This document shows positions 7,571 through 13,823 of a stretch of DNA of 16,267 bases, piece after piece. Location: assembly GCA_964385305.1 (NCBI GenBank), contig CAYLOP010000061.1, positions 1 through 16,267 on the forward strand, in the 5' to 3' direction. A program made the translations under genes and the position numbers. Source of the stretch: CAYLOP01 sp964385305 (GTDB lineage Bacteria > Chloroflexota > Anaerolineae > Anaerolineales > E44-bin32). Positions within the stretch are counted from its first letter, which is position 1. Each line of letters opens with the position of its first letter. A model generated the notes under the pieces. That model was not told the origin of the DNA. It was given only the letters and a program-made list of their open reading frames with translations, and ran no database searches.

Positions 7571-8301
7571 CCCCCTTCCCAGGATTCGCCGGGTGTGATT
7601 TCAATCTCGCCAAAATTGCTCTCTTGACTTGCCTGGATTTGATGTTGCTTGATTAACTCGAGCATCGCGAGGAAAGAGACAACGATCTCGAGACGTGTCT
7701 TGGTGTTGTGAAGGACATAGCTGAAGGTCGTTCGACCGAAGTCCCTCAGTGCCTTGATAATCACAGCGATACGATCACGGATACGAACACGATGAATTTG
7801 TACAATGTCATCGAAGGAAGGATTAACGTTCATCGCGAGGAGCGCATCTTGAAACGCTTGACGCAAATCTTCGACTGTAGCGCCAAGCAGATCGAGCTTT
7901 GGTTCAGGCCTAGAAGGCGTTCCTAACCGGAGATACGTTTTTAGACCAGCCTTTTCGCGATTGGCGAGTAAAGCTGCGACCTCTTTATATTTTTTATACG
8001 CGATGAGTTGCCGGGCCAGGGCATCGCCTGGATCTTCTTCTCCCGGTTCGCGTTCAGGTGGTCTTGGTAATAGCGCTTCTGATTTGATCTGCAGTAAACG
8101 CGCAGCCACGACGAGAAATGAAGTCAGGTCCTCAAGGTGATACTCGGGGATCTGCTTGAGGTAGGAAAGATATTGATCTGTTACCTTGGCAAGCGCGATC
8201 TTGGTGATGTCAAGCTCGGCCTGCTCAATCAACTCTAGGAGGAAATCGAGCGGACCCTCATAGATGGGAAGGTGGATGGTGTAGCCTAGTTTAGGTATCA
8301 T
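7534..8301 (-). CDS. scpA: Segregation and condensation protein A
   Basis: ScpA is the kleisin that bridges SMC heads with ScpB in the bacterial condensin. The 255-residue protein begins with the classic YEGPLDFLLELIEQAELDI segment, then TDQYLSYL near 42-49 and an LVVAARLLQIKSEALLP helix near 64-80. An acidic linker follows (EREPGEEDPGD), and the C-terminal winged-helix part contains TFSYVL and the VVSFLAMLELIKQHQI segment. The ATG at 8301 begins 3 nt after the stop of the zinc-ribbon gene and has no Shine-Dalgarno, so translation is probably coupled to that gene. No scpB or smc lies in the window. Its 3' end overlaps the convergent VanZ-like gene. Confidence 0.93.
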   Translation of the reverse strand: MIPKLGYTIHLPIYEGPLDFLLELIEQAELDITKIALAKVTDQYLSYLKQIPEYHLEDLTSFLVVAARLLQIKSEALLPRPPEREPGEEDPGDALARQLIAYKKYKEVAALLANREKAGLKTYLRLGTPSRPEPKLDLLGATVEDLRQAFQDALLAMNVNPSFDDIVQIHRVRIRDRIAVIIKALRDFGRTTFSYVLHNTKTRLEIVVSFLAMLELIKQHQIQASQESNFGEIEITPGESWEGGQDMEFDLEFEE

Positions 8302-8304
8302 GAC

Positions 8305-8757
8305 TTAAAAGAGAAAAAACCAGATGATTACAGCGAAAACGAAAACAACGAAAGACGCTCCCAGGACAAAAATAATGGTGAGGATGCGACGATCCTGTGC
8401 CTGTCGGAGTGCGTACTCCCGTGCGAGTGCCTCTTCGCGGCGGTGCTCGATTTCCATGAGGGCATCCATGCGTTCTAGAGATGCTGATTCCTCATGGGCT
8501 TTTATTGAAGCTGCCTTTGAGCGTGCCTGCTTCAGCCAACGTGGATTAACACGTGGGCTTTCATGCCTCGCTATCACTTGACTGATAATCGTGAGAGGCT
8601 CTTCACAGAAGGAGCAGATCTCTACATGTAGGTCGTTAATGTGTCTGCATGATGGGCAAACTTGGAAGGATGTGCCGCAGTACTGGCATTCCATCAAGCC
8701 TTGCGATGTCTCGACGAATTCTGCTGCATCGCAATTTGGGCAGATGAGAGTGGACAA
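8305..8757 (-). CDS. Double zinc-ribbon membrane protein
   Basis: A 150-residue protein I cannot assign to a named family. It has four CxxC pairs (Cys6/9, 24/27, 34/37, 48/51), enough for two zinc ribbons. A charged, probably coiled-coil helix follows from about 75 to 123, rich in Glu, Arg and Ala, and a single very hydrophobic C-terminal segment at 125-150 (ending IIWFFLF). This is a tail-anchored layout with the zinc domain in the cytoplasm (inference). The start is TTG at 8757, with GAGG 6 nt upstream. An extended -10 promoter sits about 36 bp before it. It is first in a tight operon with scpA (3 nt apart), suggesting a linked role. It could bind DNA, RNA or protein. Confidence 0.82.
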   Translation of the reverse strand: MSTLICPNCDAAEFVETSQGLMECQYCGTSFQVCPSCRHINDLHVEICSFCEEPLTIISQVIARHESPRVNPRWLKQARSKAASIKAHEESASLERMDALMEIEHRREEALAREYALRQAQDRRILTIIFVLGASFVVFVFAVIIWFFLF

Positions 8758-8792
8758 ATTTTACCTCACGGATGAGCCAGAGATTGAGATGC

Positions 8793-8801
8793 ATTATACC
8801 A
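8793..8801 (-). promoter_or_regulatory. Extended -10 promoter of the zinc-ribbon/scpA operon
   Basis: On the minus strand TGGTATAAT (8801-8793) is a perfect extended -10. No good -35 hexamer is seen 16-18 bp upstream, as is common for extended -10 promoters. Transcription should start near 8786, giving a leader of about 30 nt before the TTG at 8757. Confidence 0.5.
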
Positions 8802-8860
8802 TTCCCGGTTTCCGGACGACATTTCACATCCATCGAGGATTTCTCATGGCACCCACTTGA

Positions 8861-8904
8861 AAGATCCCCTATGCCTGTGTGCGGGGGATTTTCCATGTAC
8901 AGGC
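8861..8904. repeat. Interlocked inverted repeats between divergent promoters
   Basis: ATCCCC (8864-8869) pairs with GGGGAT (8884-8889), extendable by one G-T and two A-T pairs. GCCTGT (8873-8878) pairs with ACAGGC (8899-8904). The two sets interleave, so as RNA they would make an H-type pseudoknot, and as DNA they are two overlapping dyads. They lie between the zinc-ribbon and thioredoxin promoters, upstream of both predicted starts, which favours a protein-binding site over a leader RNA. Confidence 0.35.
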
Positions 8905-8916
8905 CTTCTTCCGTGG

Positions 8917-8922
8917 TATGAT
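8917..8922 (+). promoter_or_regulatory. Candidate thioredoxin promoter
   Basis: TATGAT at 8917-8922 is preceded by TG at 8914-8915, making an extended -10. A partial -35 (TGTACA, 8896-8901) lies 15 bp upstream, which is short. The predicted start near 8929 gives a leader of about 30 nt before the thioredoxin ATG. Confidence 0.35.
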
Positions 8923-8957
8923 TCAATTTGTGTGATAGACACCTGGAGATAGTCGCA

Positions 8958-9308
8958 ATGAAAGAACCGATCCACGTAACTGATGAGGCATTCGAGAGGA
9001 CTGTTTTGCAATCAAGCATACCGGTCATTGTTGATTTTTGGGCTCCATGGTGCGGACCATGCAAGATGGTCGCACCAGTTCTTGAAAAACTTGCCGAGGA
9101 GCTCGACGGGAGGCTGCTTGTCGCCAAGGTAAATACAGACGAACATCAGAAGTGGGCCTCAGATTTTGGTATCCAGGGGATTCCGACCATGCTCTTCTTC
9201 TCTGGTGGCAAGGTTATTCATCAACAGATCGGAGCGGTTCCAGAGCCGTATCTGAGGGACATTGTTGACACTTTCCTCTCCACAACGGAGGAAGCCGCCG
9301 AAGAATAG
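8958..9308 (+). CDS. trxA: Thioredoxin
   Basis: A single-domain cytosolic thioredoxin of 116 residues, reducing protein disulfides with electrons from thioredoxin reductase. The active site WCGPC is at 31-35, preceded by the buried Asp26 in VDFWAPW. The cis-proline is Pro76 in GIPT, and GAVPEPYL follows near the end. A short acidic tail (TTEEAAEE) closes the protein. The ATG at 8958 has GGAG 9 nt upstream. A TTG-type frame ten codons longer is rejected because it has no ribosome site and the domain begins at the ATG. The gene is transcribed alone, divergent from the zinc-ribbon/scpA operon and convergent with fabH. No reductase lies in the window, so its dedicated partner is unknown. Confidence 0.94.
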   Translation: MKEPIHVTDEAFERTVLQSSIPVIVDFWAPWCGPCKMVAPVLEKLAEELDGRLLVAKVNTDEHQKWASDFGIQGIPTMLFFSGGKVIHQQIGAVPEPYLRDIVDTFLSTTEEAAEE

Positions 9309-9352
9309 AGAATCGCAATTTTTAGATTCTAAATTCTTTGAGGTCTTCAGGT

Positions 9353-9383
9353 AACGCGGGGCGCGTAGAAGGCGCCCCGTGTT
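9353..9383. terminator. Strong 12-bp hairpin between convergent trxA and fabH
   Basis: AACGCGGGGCGC (9353-9364) pairs with GCGCCCCGTGTT (9372-9383) around a 7-nt loop with a single G-T pair. It lies 44 bp after the thioredoxin stop and 47 bp beyond the fabH stop, a position suiting a bidirectional terminator. Neither side has a real T-tract. Two weaker hairpins flank it: AGAATC/GATTCT at 9309-9330, and CTCCCT/AGGGAG at 9398-9417. Confidence 0.5.
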
Positions 9384-9429
9384 CCATGTCTACGATTCTC
9401 CCTCACCATGAAGGGAGGACGGCAAGGGC

Positions 9430-10551
9430 TTAGGGTCTTGTTGAAGTCCCCCAGATCAAACCTTCCAGCTTGCGGCGAATGCGTCTGAGCCATGACCGAA
9501 GATTCGCGAACACGTTCGAGAAGCTTCGTCGCCATCCTGGAATCGGTGCGGCCACACGCCCTGCTTCCACCCATTTCAATGTCAACGCACCCCAGGTCAA
9601 ACCTGCACCAAAACCAACCAGGACCACATTGTCGCCATCTTTGAGCCGATCTTGTTCGACCGCTTCGCATAGCGCAATGGGGATAGAGGCTGTCGAGGTA
9701 TTGCCATAACGTTCAAGGTTCATCATGAAGCGTTCCATCGGCAGCTTCAAACTGCGTGCTGCCGATTCGATAATGCGCTGGTTGGCTTGGTGGGGGATAA
9801 CAAGATCGATGTCCTCGATGGTCAACCCGGCGAGGGAAAGCGATTCACGTGTCGCGGAGGCCATGGCACGTGTGGCGAAACGGAAGACCTCGCGTCCGTT
9901 CATACGGATAGTGTGCAGATTATTCTCTACCGTCTCCTTGCTGGCAGGCAAACGGCTACCTCCTGCGGGGAGGGTGAGCAGATCTGCCCCAGAACCGTCC
10001 GATCGCATGACACACGAGAGAACGCCCCCAGTTGTTTCGCTAGCTTGCAGGATAAATGCGCCAGCGCCATCAGCAAAGAGCACACAGGTCTCTCGATCCT
10101 CCCAGTTGACCAGGCGTGTGAGCGTTTCCGATCCAATGATTAAGGCGTTATTAATGGCTCCAGTGCGGATGGCTTGGGCGGCCATGTTGAGTGCATAGAT
10201 AAATCCGGTGCATGCAGCGAGAAGGTCGAAAGCACCGGCGCGATTTGCCCCAATGCGATCTTGCACGATGCACGCCGTAGCAGGAAAGAGATGTTCGGGT
10301 GAGGAAGTTGAAACGATGATCAAGTCAATTTCGCGTGCTTCTAGATCGGTCGTCTCCAGCGCGTTGATGGCTGCGCGTGTCGCCAGGCTCGCCGTCGTAT
10401 CGTCATCCCCCGCGATGCGGCGCTCCTTAATCCCGGTGCGGCTGATGATCCACTCATCGCTTGTATCCACCATCTTTTCTAACTCAGCATTGGTAAGAAC
10501 ACGCTCCGGGACGGCCATGCCCCAACCTGTAAGATGTGCGTAACGTGACAT
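9430..10551 (-). CDS. fabH: Beta-ketoacyl-ACP synthase III with a C-terminal tail
   Basis: Starts type II fatty acid synthesis by condensing an acyl-CoA primer with malonyl-ACP. The catalytic triad is complete: Cys114 in LLAACTGF, His254 in IPHQANQRI and Asn284 in RYGNTSTAS, with GFGAGLTWGA near 313-322. The enzyme core ends near residue 328. E. coli FabH has 317 residues, while this protein has 373, and the extra part (331-373) is basic and tryptophan-rich. Residues 344-367 form a likely amphipathic helix with Phe348, Leu351, Leu355, Ile358, Leu362 and Leu365 on one face and many Arg on the other, perhaps for membrane or partner binding (inference). The ATG at 10551 lies 7 nt after the fabF stop, so the two genes are one operon. 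Confidence 0.93.
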   Translation of the reverse strand: MSRYAHLTGWGMAVPERVLTNAELEKMVDTSDEWIISRTGIKERRIAGDDDTTASLATRAAINALETTDLEAREIDLIIVSTSSPEHLFPATACIVQDRIGANRAGAFDLLAACTGFIYALNMAAQAIRTGAINNALIIGSETLTRLVNWEDRETCVLFADGAGAFILQASETTGGVLSCVMRSDGSGADLLTLPAGGSRLPASKETVENNLHTIRMNGREVFRFATRAMASATRESLSLAGLTIEDIDLVIPHQANQRIIESAARSLKLPMERFMMNLERYGNTSTASIPIALCEAVEQDRLKDGDNVVLVGFGAGLTWGALTLKWVEAGRVAAPIPGWRRSFSNVFANLRSWLRRIRRKLEGLIWGTSTRP

Positions 10552-10558
10552 AGATGGG

Positions 10559-11806
10559 TTACCCCAGATTTGGTTTACTGAAGATCAGACAGGCGTTGTG
10601 CCCGCCCAAACCGAAGGAGTTGGTCATGGCGTGCTCGATTTCGGCTTGGCGACTGTGGTTAGGAACATAGTCCAGGTCGCATTCTGGATCGGGGGTGTTG
10701 TAATTGATTGTTGGTGGGAGCTTGCCTTCCTTCAATGCCATGATGCAGACGATAGATTCAAGTGCACCCGCAGCGCCTAGCAGATGACCTGTCATGGACT
10801 TCGTGGAAGAGATGGGGACAACGTAGGCTGACTTTCCGAAAACGGTCTTGATGGCCTTGGTTTCGATTGCATCATTCAGGCGCGTACTTGTGCCATGTGC
10901 ATTGATGTAGCCGATGTGGTGTGGGGAAAGCCCGGCATTCTCGAGAGCAATACGCATACACGCCGCCGCACCGGCGCCGTTTTCCGCAGGTGCCGCTACA
11001 TGATAGGCGTCGTTCGTAGTGGCATACCCGCTCACTTCTGCATGGATGGTTGCCCCACGAGCTGCGGCGTGTTTGAATGATTCAAGGATGACTACTGCGC
11101 TGCCCTCGCCAAAGACGAAACCGTCTCGATCGAGGTCGAAGGGCCGAGAGGCGGCGGTGGGATCATCATTGCGTGTGGAAATGGCGTCCATGACGTTTAA
11201 TCCCGCTATGGCAATCGGAACAATTGCCGCTTCAGAGCCGCCAGCTACCATCACATCTGCATCTCCGCGCCGGATGGTCTCGGCAGCCTCCCCGATCGCG
11301 TTTGCACTCGATGCACAGGCGGTGACGACAGCCATGTTGGGTCCTCTTAGATGGAATTCAATCGCGATCTGCGCTGCAGCGGCATCCGGCAGCATCATCG
11401 TCACAAAAAAGGGGCTCACCCGGTGAGGACCTTGCTGAGCCATTTTTTCGTAATTTTGGATTAAGGCATTGACTCCGCCAATCCCTGTACCAACGAAAAC
11501 ACCTACGCGGTCCTTGTTATGCGAGTTGATCCCAAGCCCAGCGTGTTTTAAAGCTTGACCCGCGGCAGTGATTGCGAGGTGTGTGAATCGATCTGTCCGG
11601 CGCACAAGCTTGGCATCCAGATGATCTCGTGGTTCGAAATCACGGACTTCCGCCGCAAATCTGGTTTTCAACTCGCTGGCATCAAAGCGTGTAATAGGAC
11701 CAACGCCTGATCGACCTGCTAGAAGCGAGTGCCAGGCGTTTTCAACATCATTCCCGACCGGGCTGATACAACCGAAACCGGTAACAACGACCCTCGGTCG
11801 TGGCAT
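10559..11806 (-). CDS. fabF: Beta-ketoacyl-ACP synthase II
   Basis: Elongating condensing enzyme of type II fatty acid synthesis, adding two-carbon units from malonyl-ACP to acyl-ACP. The 415-residue protein is of normal length. Catalytic residues are all present: Cys164 in VVTACASSANAIGEA, His304 in NAHGTSTRLND, Lys336 and His341 in TKSMTGHLLGAAGALE. The FGLGGHNACLIF segment closes the fold. The ATG at 11806 is preceded by GAGGAGG at 5 nt, and an in-frame longer version of 16 codons is rejected because it would read through that site. It is the first gene of fabF-fabH on the minus strand. ACP, FabD and FabG genes are absent from the window. An extended -10 and a palindrome lie upstream. Confidence 0.95.
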   Translation of the reverse strand: MPRPRVVVTGFGCISPVGNDVENAWHSLLAGRSGVGPITRFDASELKTRFAAEVRDFEPRDHLDAKLVRRTDRFTHLAITAAGQALKHAGLGINSHNKDRVGVFVGTGIGGVNALIQNYEKMAQQGPHRVSPFFVTMMLPDAAAAQIAIEFHLRGPNMAVVTACASSANAIGEAAETIRRGDADVMVAGGSEAAIVPIAIAGLNVMDAISTRNDDPTAASRPFDLDRDGFVFGEGSAVVILESFKHAAARGATIHAEVSGYATTNDAYHVAAPAENGAGAAACMRIALENAGLSPHHIGYINAHGTSTRLNDAIETKAIKTVFGKSAYVVPISSTKSMTGHLLGAAGALESIVCIMALKEGKLPPTINYNTPDPECDLDYVPNHSRQAEIEHAMTNSFGLGGHNACLIFSKPNLG

Positions 11807-11844
11807 ATTTGCCTCCTCACAGGATTCTTCGTTTCCCTCGGAAG

Positions 11845-11853
11845 GGTATAACA
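11845..11853 (-). promoter_or_regulatory. Candidate extended -10 of fabF
   Basis: On the minus strand TGTTATACC (11853-11845) fits an extended -10 (TG, one base, TATACC). No consensus -35 is present. The -35 position falls within the palindrome at 11866-11881. Confidence 0.3.
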
Positions 11854-11865
11854 CTCTACACCGCG

Positions 11866-11881
11866 AGAAGGTGCGCCTTCT
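11866..11881. promoter_or_regulatory. Palindrome between divergent fabF and SDR genes
   Basis: AGAAGG (11866-11871) and CCTTCT (11876-11881) are perfect inverted arms with 4 bp between them. The site covers the -35 positions of both the fabF and the plus-strand candidate promoters, so one bound dimer could control both directions. It does not match the FapR or FadR sites I know. Confidence 0.35.
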
Positions 11882-11896
11882 AACGTAAATGACATA

Positions 11897-11905
11897 TGCT
11901 AGAAT
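11897..11905 (+). promoter_or_regulatory. Candidate extended -10 of the SDR-GNAT-OSBS operon
   Basis: TGCTAGAAT is an extended -10 (TAGAAT at 11900-11905). No -35 match is seen. Transcription would start near 11912, leaving about 85 nt before the chosen start at 11997. Confidence 0.3.
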
Positions 11906-11996
11906 CCATACGCTCTACGCAGATTTGTCACATCGTAGTGGGTTGTACGGTGATAGCTGCGATCATAGGGCAGTGGTTGAAGGCAAAGCGAACAAC

Positions 11997-12932
11997 ATGA
12001 TCTTGGTTACTGCGGGAACGAGTTATTTGGGGCGCAGCATCCTGAGACGCCTCACTAAGTTCGGCTACCCTGTGCGGACGCTCCTGCATCCCACACGGCG
12101 ATCTCCGAACTTGCCAGTTGGGGTGGCTGTCGATGTGGCTTTGACGGCACTCTCCGACCGGCGAGGTGTCCGCGCTGCTCTTGTCGGCGTTGATACGGTT
12201 ATCCATCTCGCCGATCATGATCTTGAGGTCGTTGTAGAAAGCCAACTCGACGAGTATGTGGAAGGTACACGTACCGTTGCAGAAGCAAGCGCCGAGGCGG
12301 ATGTGAAGCGATTGATCTACGTGAGCAGTATCGGCGCCGACCGCGCTTCGGCATACCCGACTCTTCGGGCTTATGCGATAGCGGAAGAATATGTTCGCCA
12401 GAGTGGTGTGCCATCTTGCATTATTCGAACAGGCGCGGTCTTTGGAGAGGATGATCATTTCACCACTGTGTTTGCTAAACTGCTTGCTGTCTCTCCGCTC
12501 TTTTTCCTAATGCCGGGGGATGGTTCTGTGCTGATGCAACCGCTGTGGGTAGAGGATCTGGCGACTTGCATTACATGGGCATTAGACGACCCTGGAACAT
12601 TAGATCAGATCTATGAGGTTGGTGGACCCGAGTATCTCACGCTGCGCCAAGTTCTTCAGCTCATCATGATCGCGGCAAGTTGTCCAAGGATCTTAATTTC
12701 GATGCGCCCACCGTATTTACGCTGGATGACACGTCTTTTGAAAGGCGCGCTTTTCAAACTTCCTGTCAATACGCTCACCTTGGATGCGTTCGCGATCAAC
12801 CGCACAACCGATCTTAACGCTTTGCCCACTACCTTTAGACTTCAGCCCTCGCGTATGGACGGGAAACTGGTGTATCTTCGAGAGAGGAACTGGGGTTGGG
12901 ACTTGCTTATGTCCCAAATCCGACGGAGGTGA
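11997..12932 (+). CDS. NAD(P)-binding atypical SDR protein
   Basis: A 311-residue Rossmann-fold protein of the atypical short-chain dehydrogenase group (NmrA/NDUFA9-like). The nucleotide-binding loop is TAGTSYLGRS at 5-14, followed by a basic stretch (HPTRRS) typical of NADP binding. VDTVIHLADHD lies near 65-75, YVSSIGADRAS at 108-118 and IIRTGAVFGEDD near 142-153. The YxxxK catalytic pair is not intact: Tyr126 is followed at the lysine position by Glu130, so dehydrogenase activity is doubtful. Relatives bind NAD(P)H as sensors or act as sugar- or quinone-linked reductases. I chose the ATG at 11997 because the Rossmann strand begins immediately. An ATG at 11889 is in frame but adds 36 residues unlike the family. 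No strong ribosome site precedes it. It is first in an operon with the GNAT gene, 9 nt away. Confidence 0.8.
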   Translation: MILVTAGTSYLGRSILRRLTKFGYPVRTLLHPTRRSPNLPVGVAVDVALTALSDRRGVRAALVGVDTVIHLADHDLEVVVESQLDEYVEGTRTVAEASAEADVKRLIYVSSIGADRASAYPTLRAYAIAEEYVRQSGVPSCIIRTGAVFGEDDHFTTVFAKLLAVSPLFFLMPGDGSVLMQPLWVEDLATCITWALDDPGTLDQIYEVGGPEYLTLRQVLQLIMIAASCPRILISMRPPYLRWMTRLLKGALFKLPVNTLTLDAFAINRTTDLNALPTTFRLQPSRMDGKLVYLRERNWGWDLLMSQIRRR

Positions 12933-12941
12933 GCGTGGATC

Positions 12942-13823
12942 ATGCATAAAAGAATTGAAATTCACCCGCTTATGGATATTGAGGACATCTACCAGGCGGA
13001 GCAACTCCAACGCCAGGTTTGGTCTGGGAGTGAAACCGACATCGTACCTGCCCATATCATGCATGCAATCGCACAAAACGGTGGGGTTGTTCTCGGGGCG
13101 TTCGACGGCGAGAAGATAGTCGGGTATGTGCTTGGCTTTCTTGGGACGGATGCGAAAAGCCCGGATCGTGTAGCGATGGCGCGTCTTAAGCATTGCTCCC
13201 ATCAATTGGGCGTGCTTCCATCGTATAGGAATCAAGGCGTGGGGTACCGCTTGAAGCTTGCACAACGGGAAGCCATCGTCAAAGATGGGATCCGCCTAAT
13301 CACCTGGACGTATGATCCACTTCTCAGCACAAACGCCTACCTCAACATTCGACGCCTGGGGGGTGTGTGTCAGAGATACATGCGCGAAGTATACGGTTCG
13401 CTTCGCGATGATCTCAATGTCGGACTTCCTACGGATCGTTTTGAGCTCGAGTGGTGGGTGACATCCACGCGTGTAAAATCACGTGTGGATAGGGCTCGCC
13501 AACCGCTTGAATTGAAGGACTATCTCAATGCTGGCGGGTTAACGCTCAATCCTGCATCGCCAGGAGGCGAGGGCACCTTGGTCCCCAGCGAAGAGATCCT
13601 CGACCCTGAAGGAACGTCACTCCTCGTTGAAATCCCCTCAGATTTTCAGGGATTGAAACATATAGATATTGAGTTAGCGCGTGCGTGGCGGTTGCAAACG
13701 AGAGCGATTTTTGAACGGGTCTTCTCAGCAGGCTACCTGGTGACAGATTTTATCTTTGAGAAGGGTGATCCTATCTCAAGATCCTACTACGTCCTTACAT
13801 ACGGAGAAGGCACATTTGGCTAA
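12942..13823 (+). CDS. GNAT acyltransferase, COG3375-like
   Basis: A 293-residue protein with an N-terminal GNAT acyl-CoA-binding domain and a long C-terminal part of unclear fold. Motif A is QLGVLPSYRNQGVGYRLK at 88-105, with the RxxGxG pyrophosphate loop at 96-101. WTYDPLLSTNAYLNIRRLGG follows, a pattern I associate with the COG3375 predicted acetyltransferases. The residues after about 180 (substrate region, WWVTSTRV and the ISRSYYVLTYGEG end) are less familiar. The ATG at 12942 has GGAGGTGA 9 nt upstream, overlapping the previous gene's stop. Its 3' end overlaps the OSBS/NSAR gene. In Geobacillus kaustophilus a GNAT succinyltransferase beside an NSAR acts on D-amino acids, so a similar substrate is likely here, though not proven by sequence. 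Confidence 0.85.
   Translation: MHKRIEIHPLMDIEDIYQAEQLQRQVWSGSETDIVPAHIMHAIAQNGGVVLGAFDGEKIVGYVLGFLGTDAKSPDRVAMARLKHCSHQLGVLPSYRNQGVGYRLKLAQREAIVKDGIRLITWTYDPLLSTNAYLNIRRLGGVCQRYMREVYGSLRDDLNVGLPTDRFELEWWVTSTRVKSRVDRARQPLELKDYLNAGGLTLNPASPGGEGTLVPSEEILDPEGTSLLVEIPSDFQGLKHIDIELARAWRLQTRAIFERVFSAGYLVTDFIFEKGDPISRSYYVLTYGEGTFG

Noticed and set aside
9725..10198. 157-codon plus-strand frame opposite fabH
   Set aside because: It is the antisense of a clear fabH gene with no domain or ribosome site.
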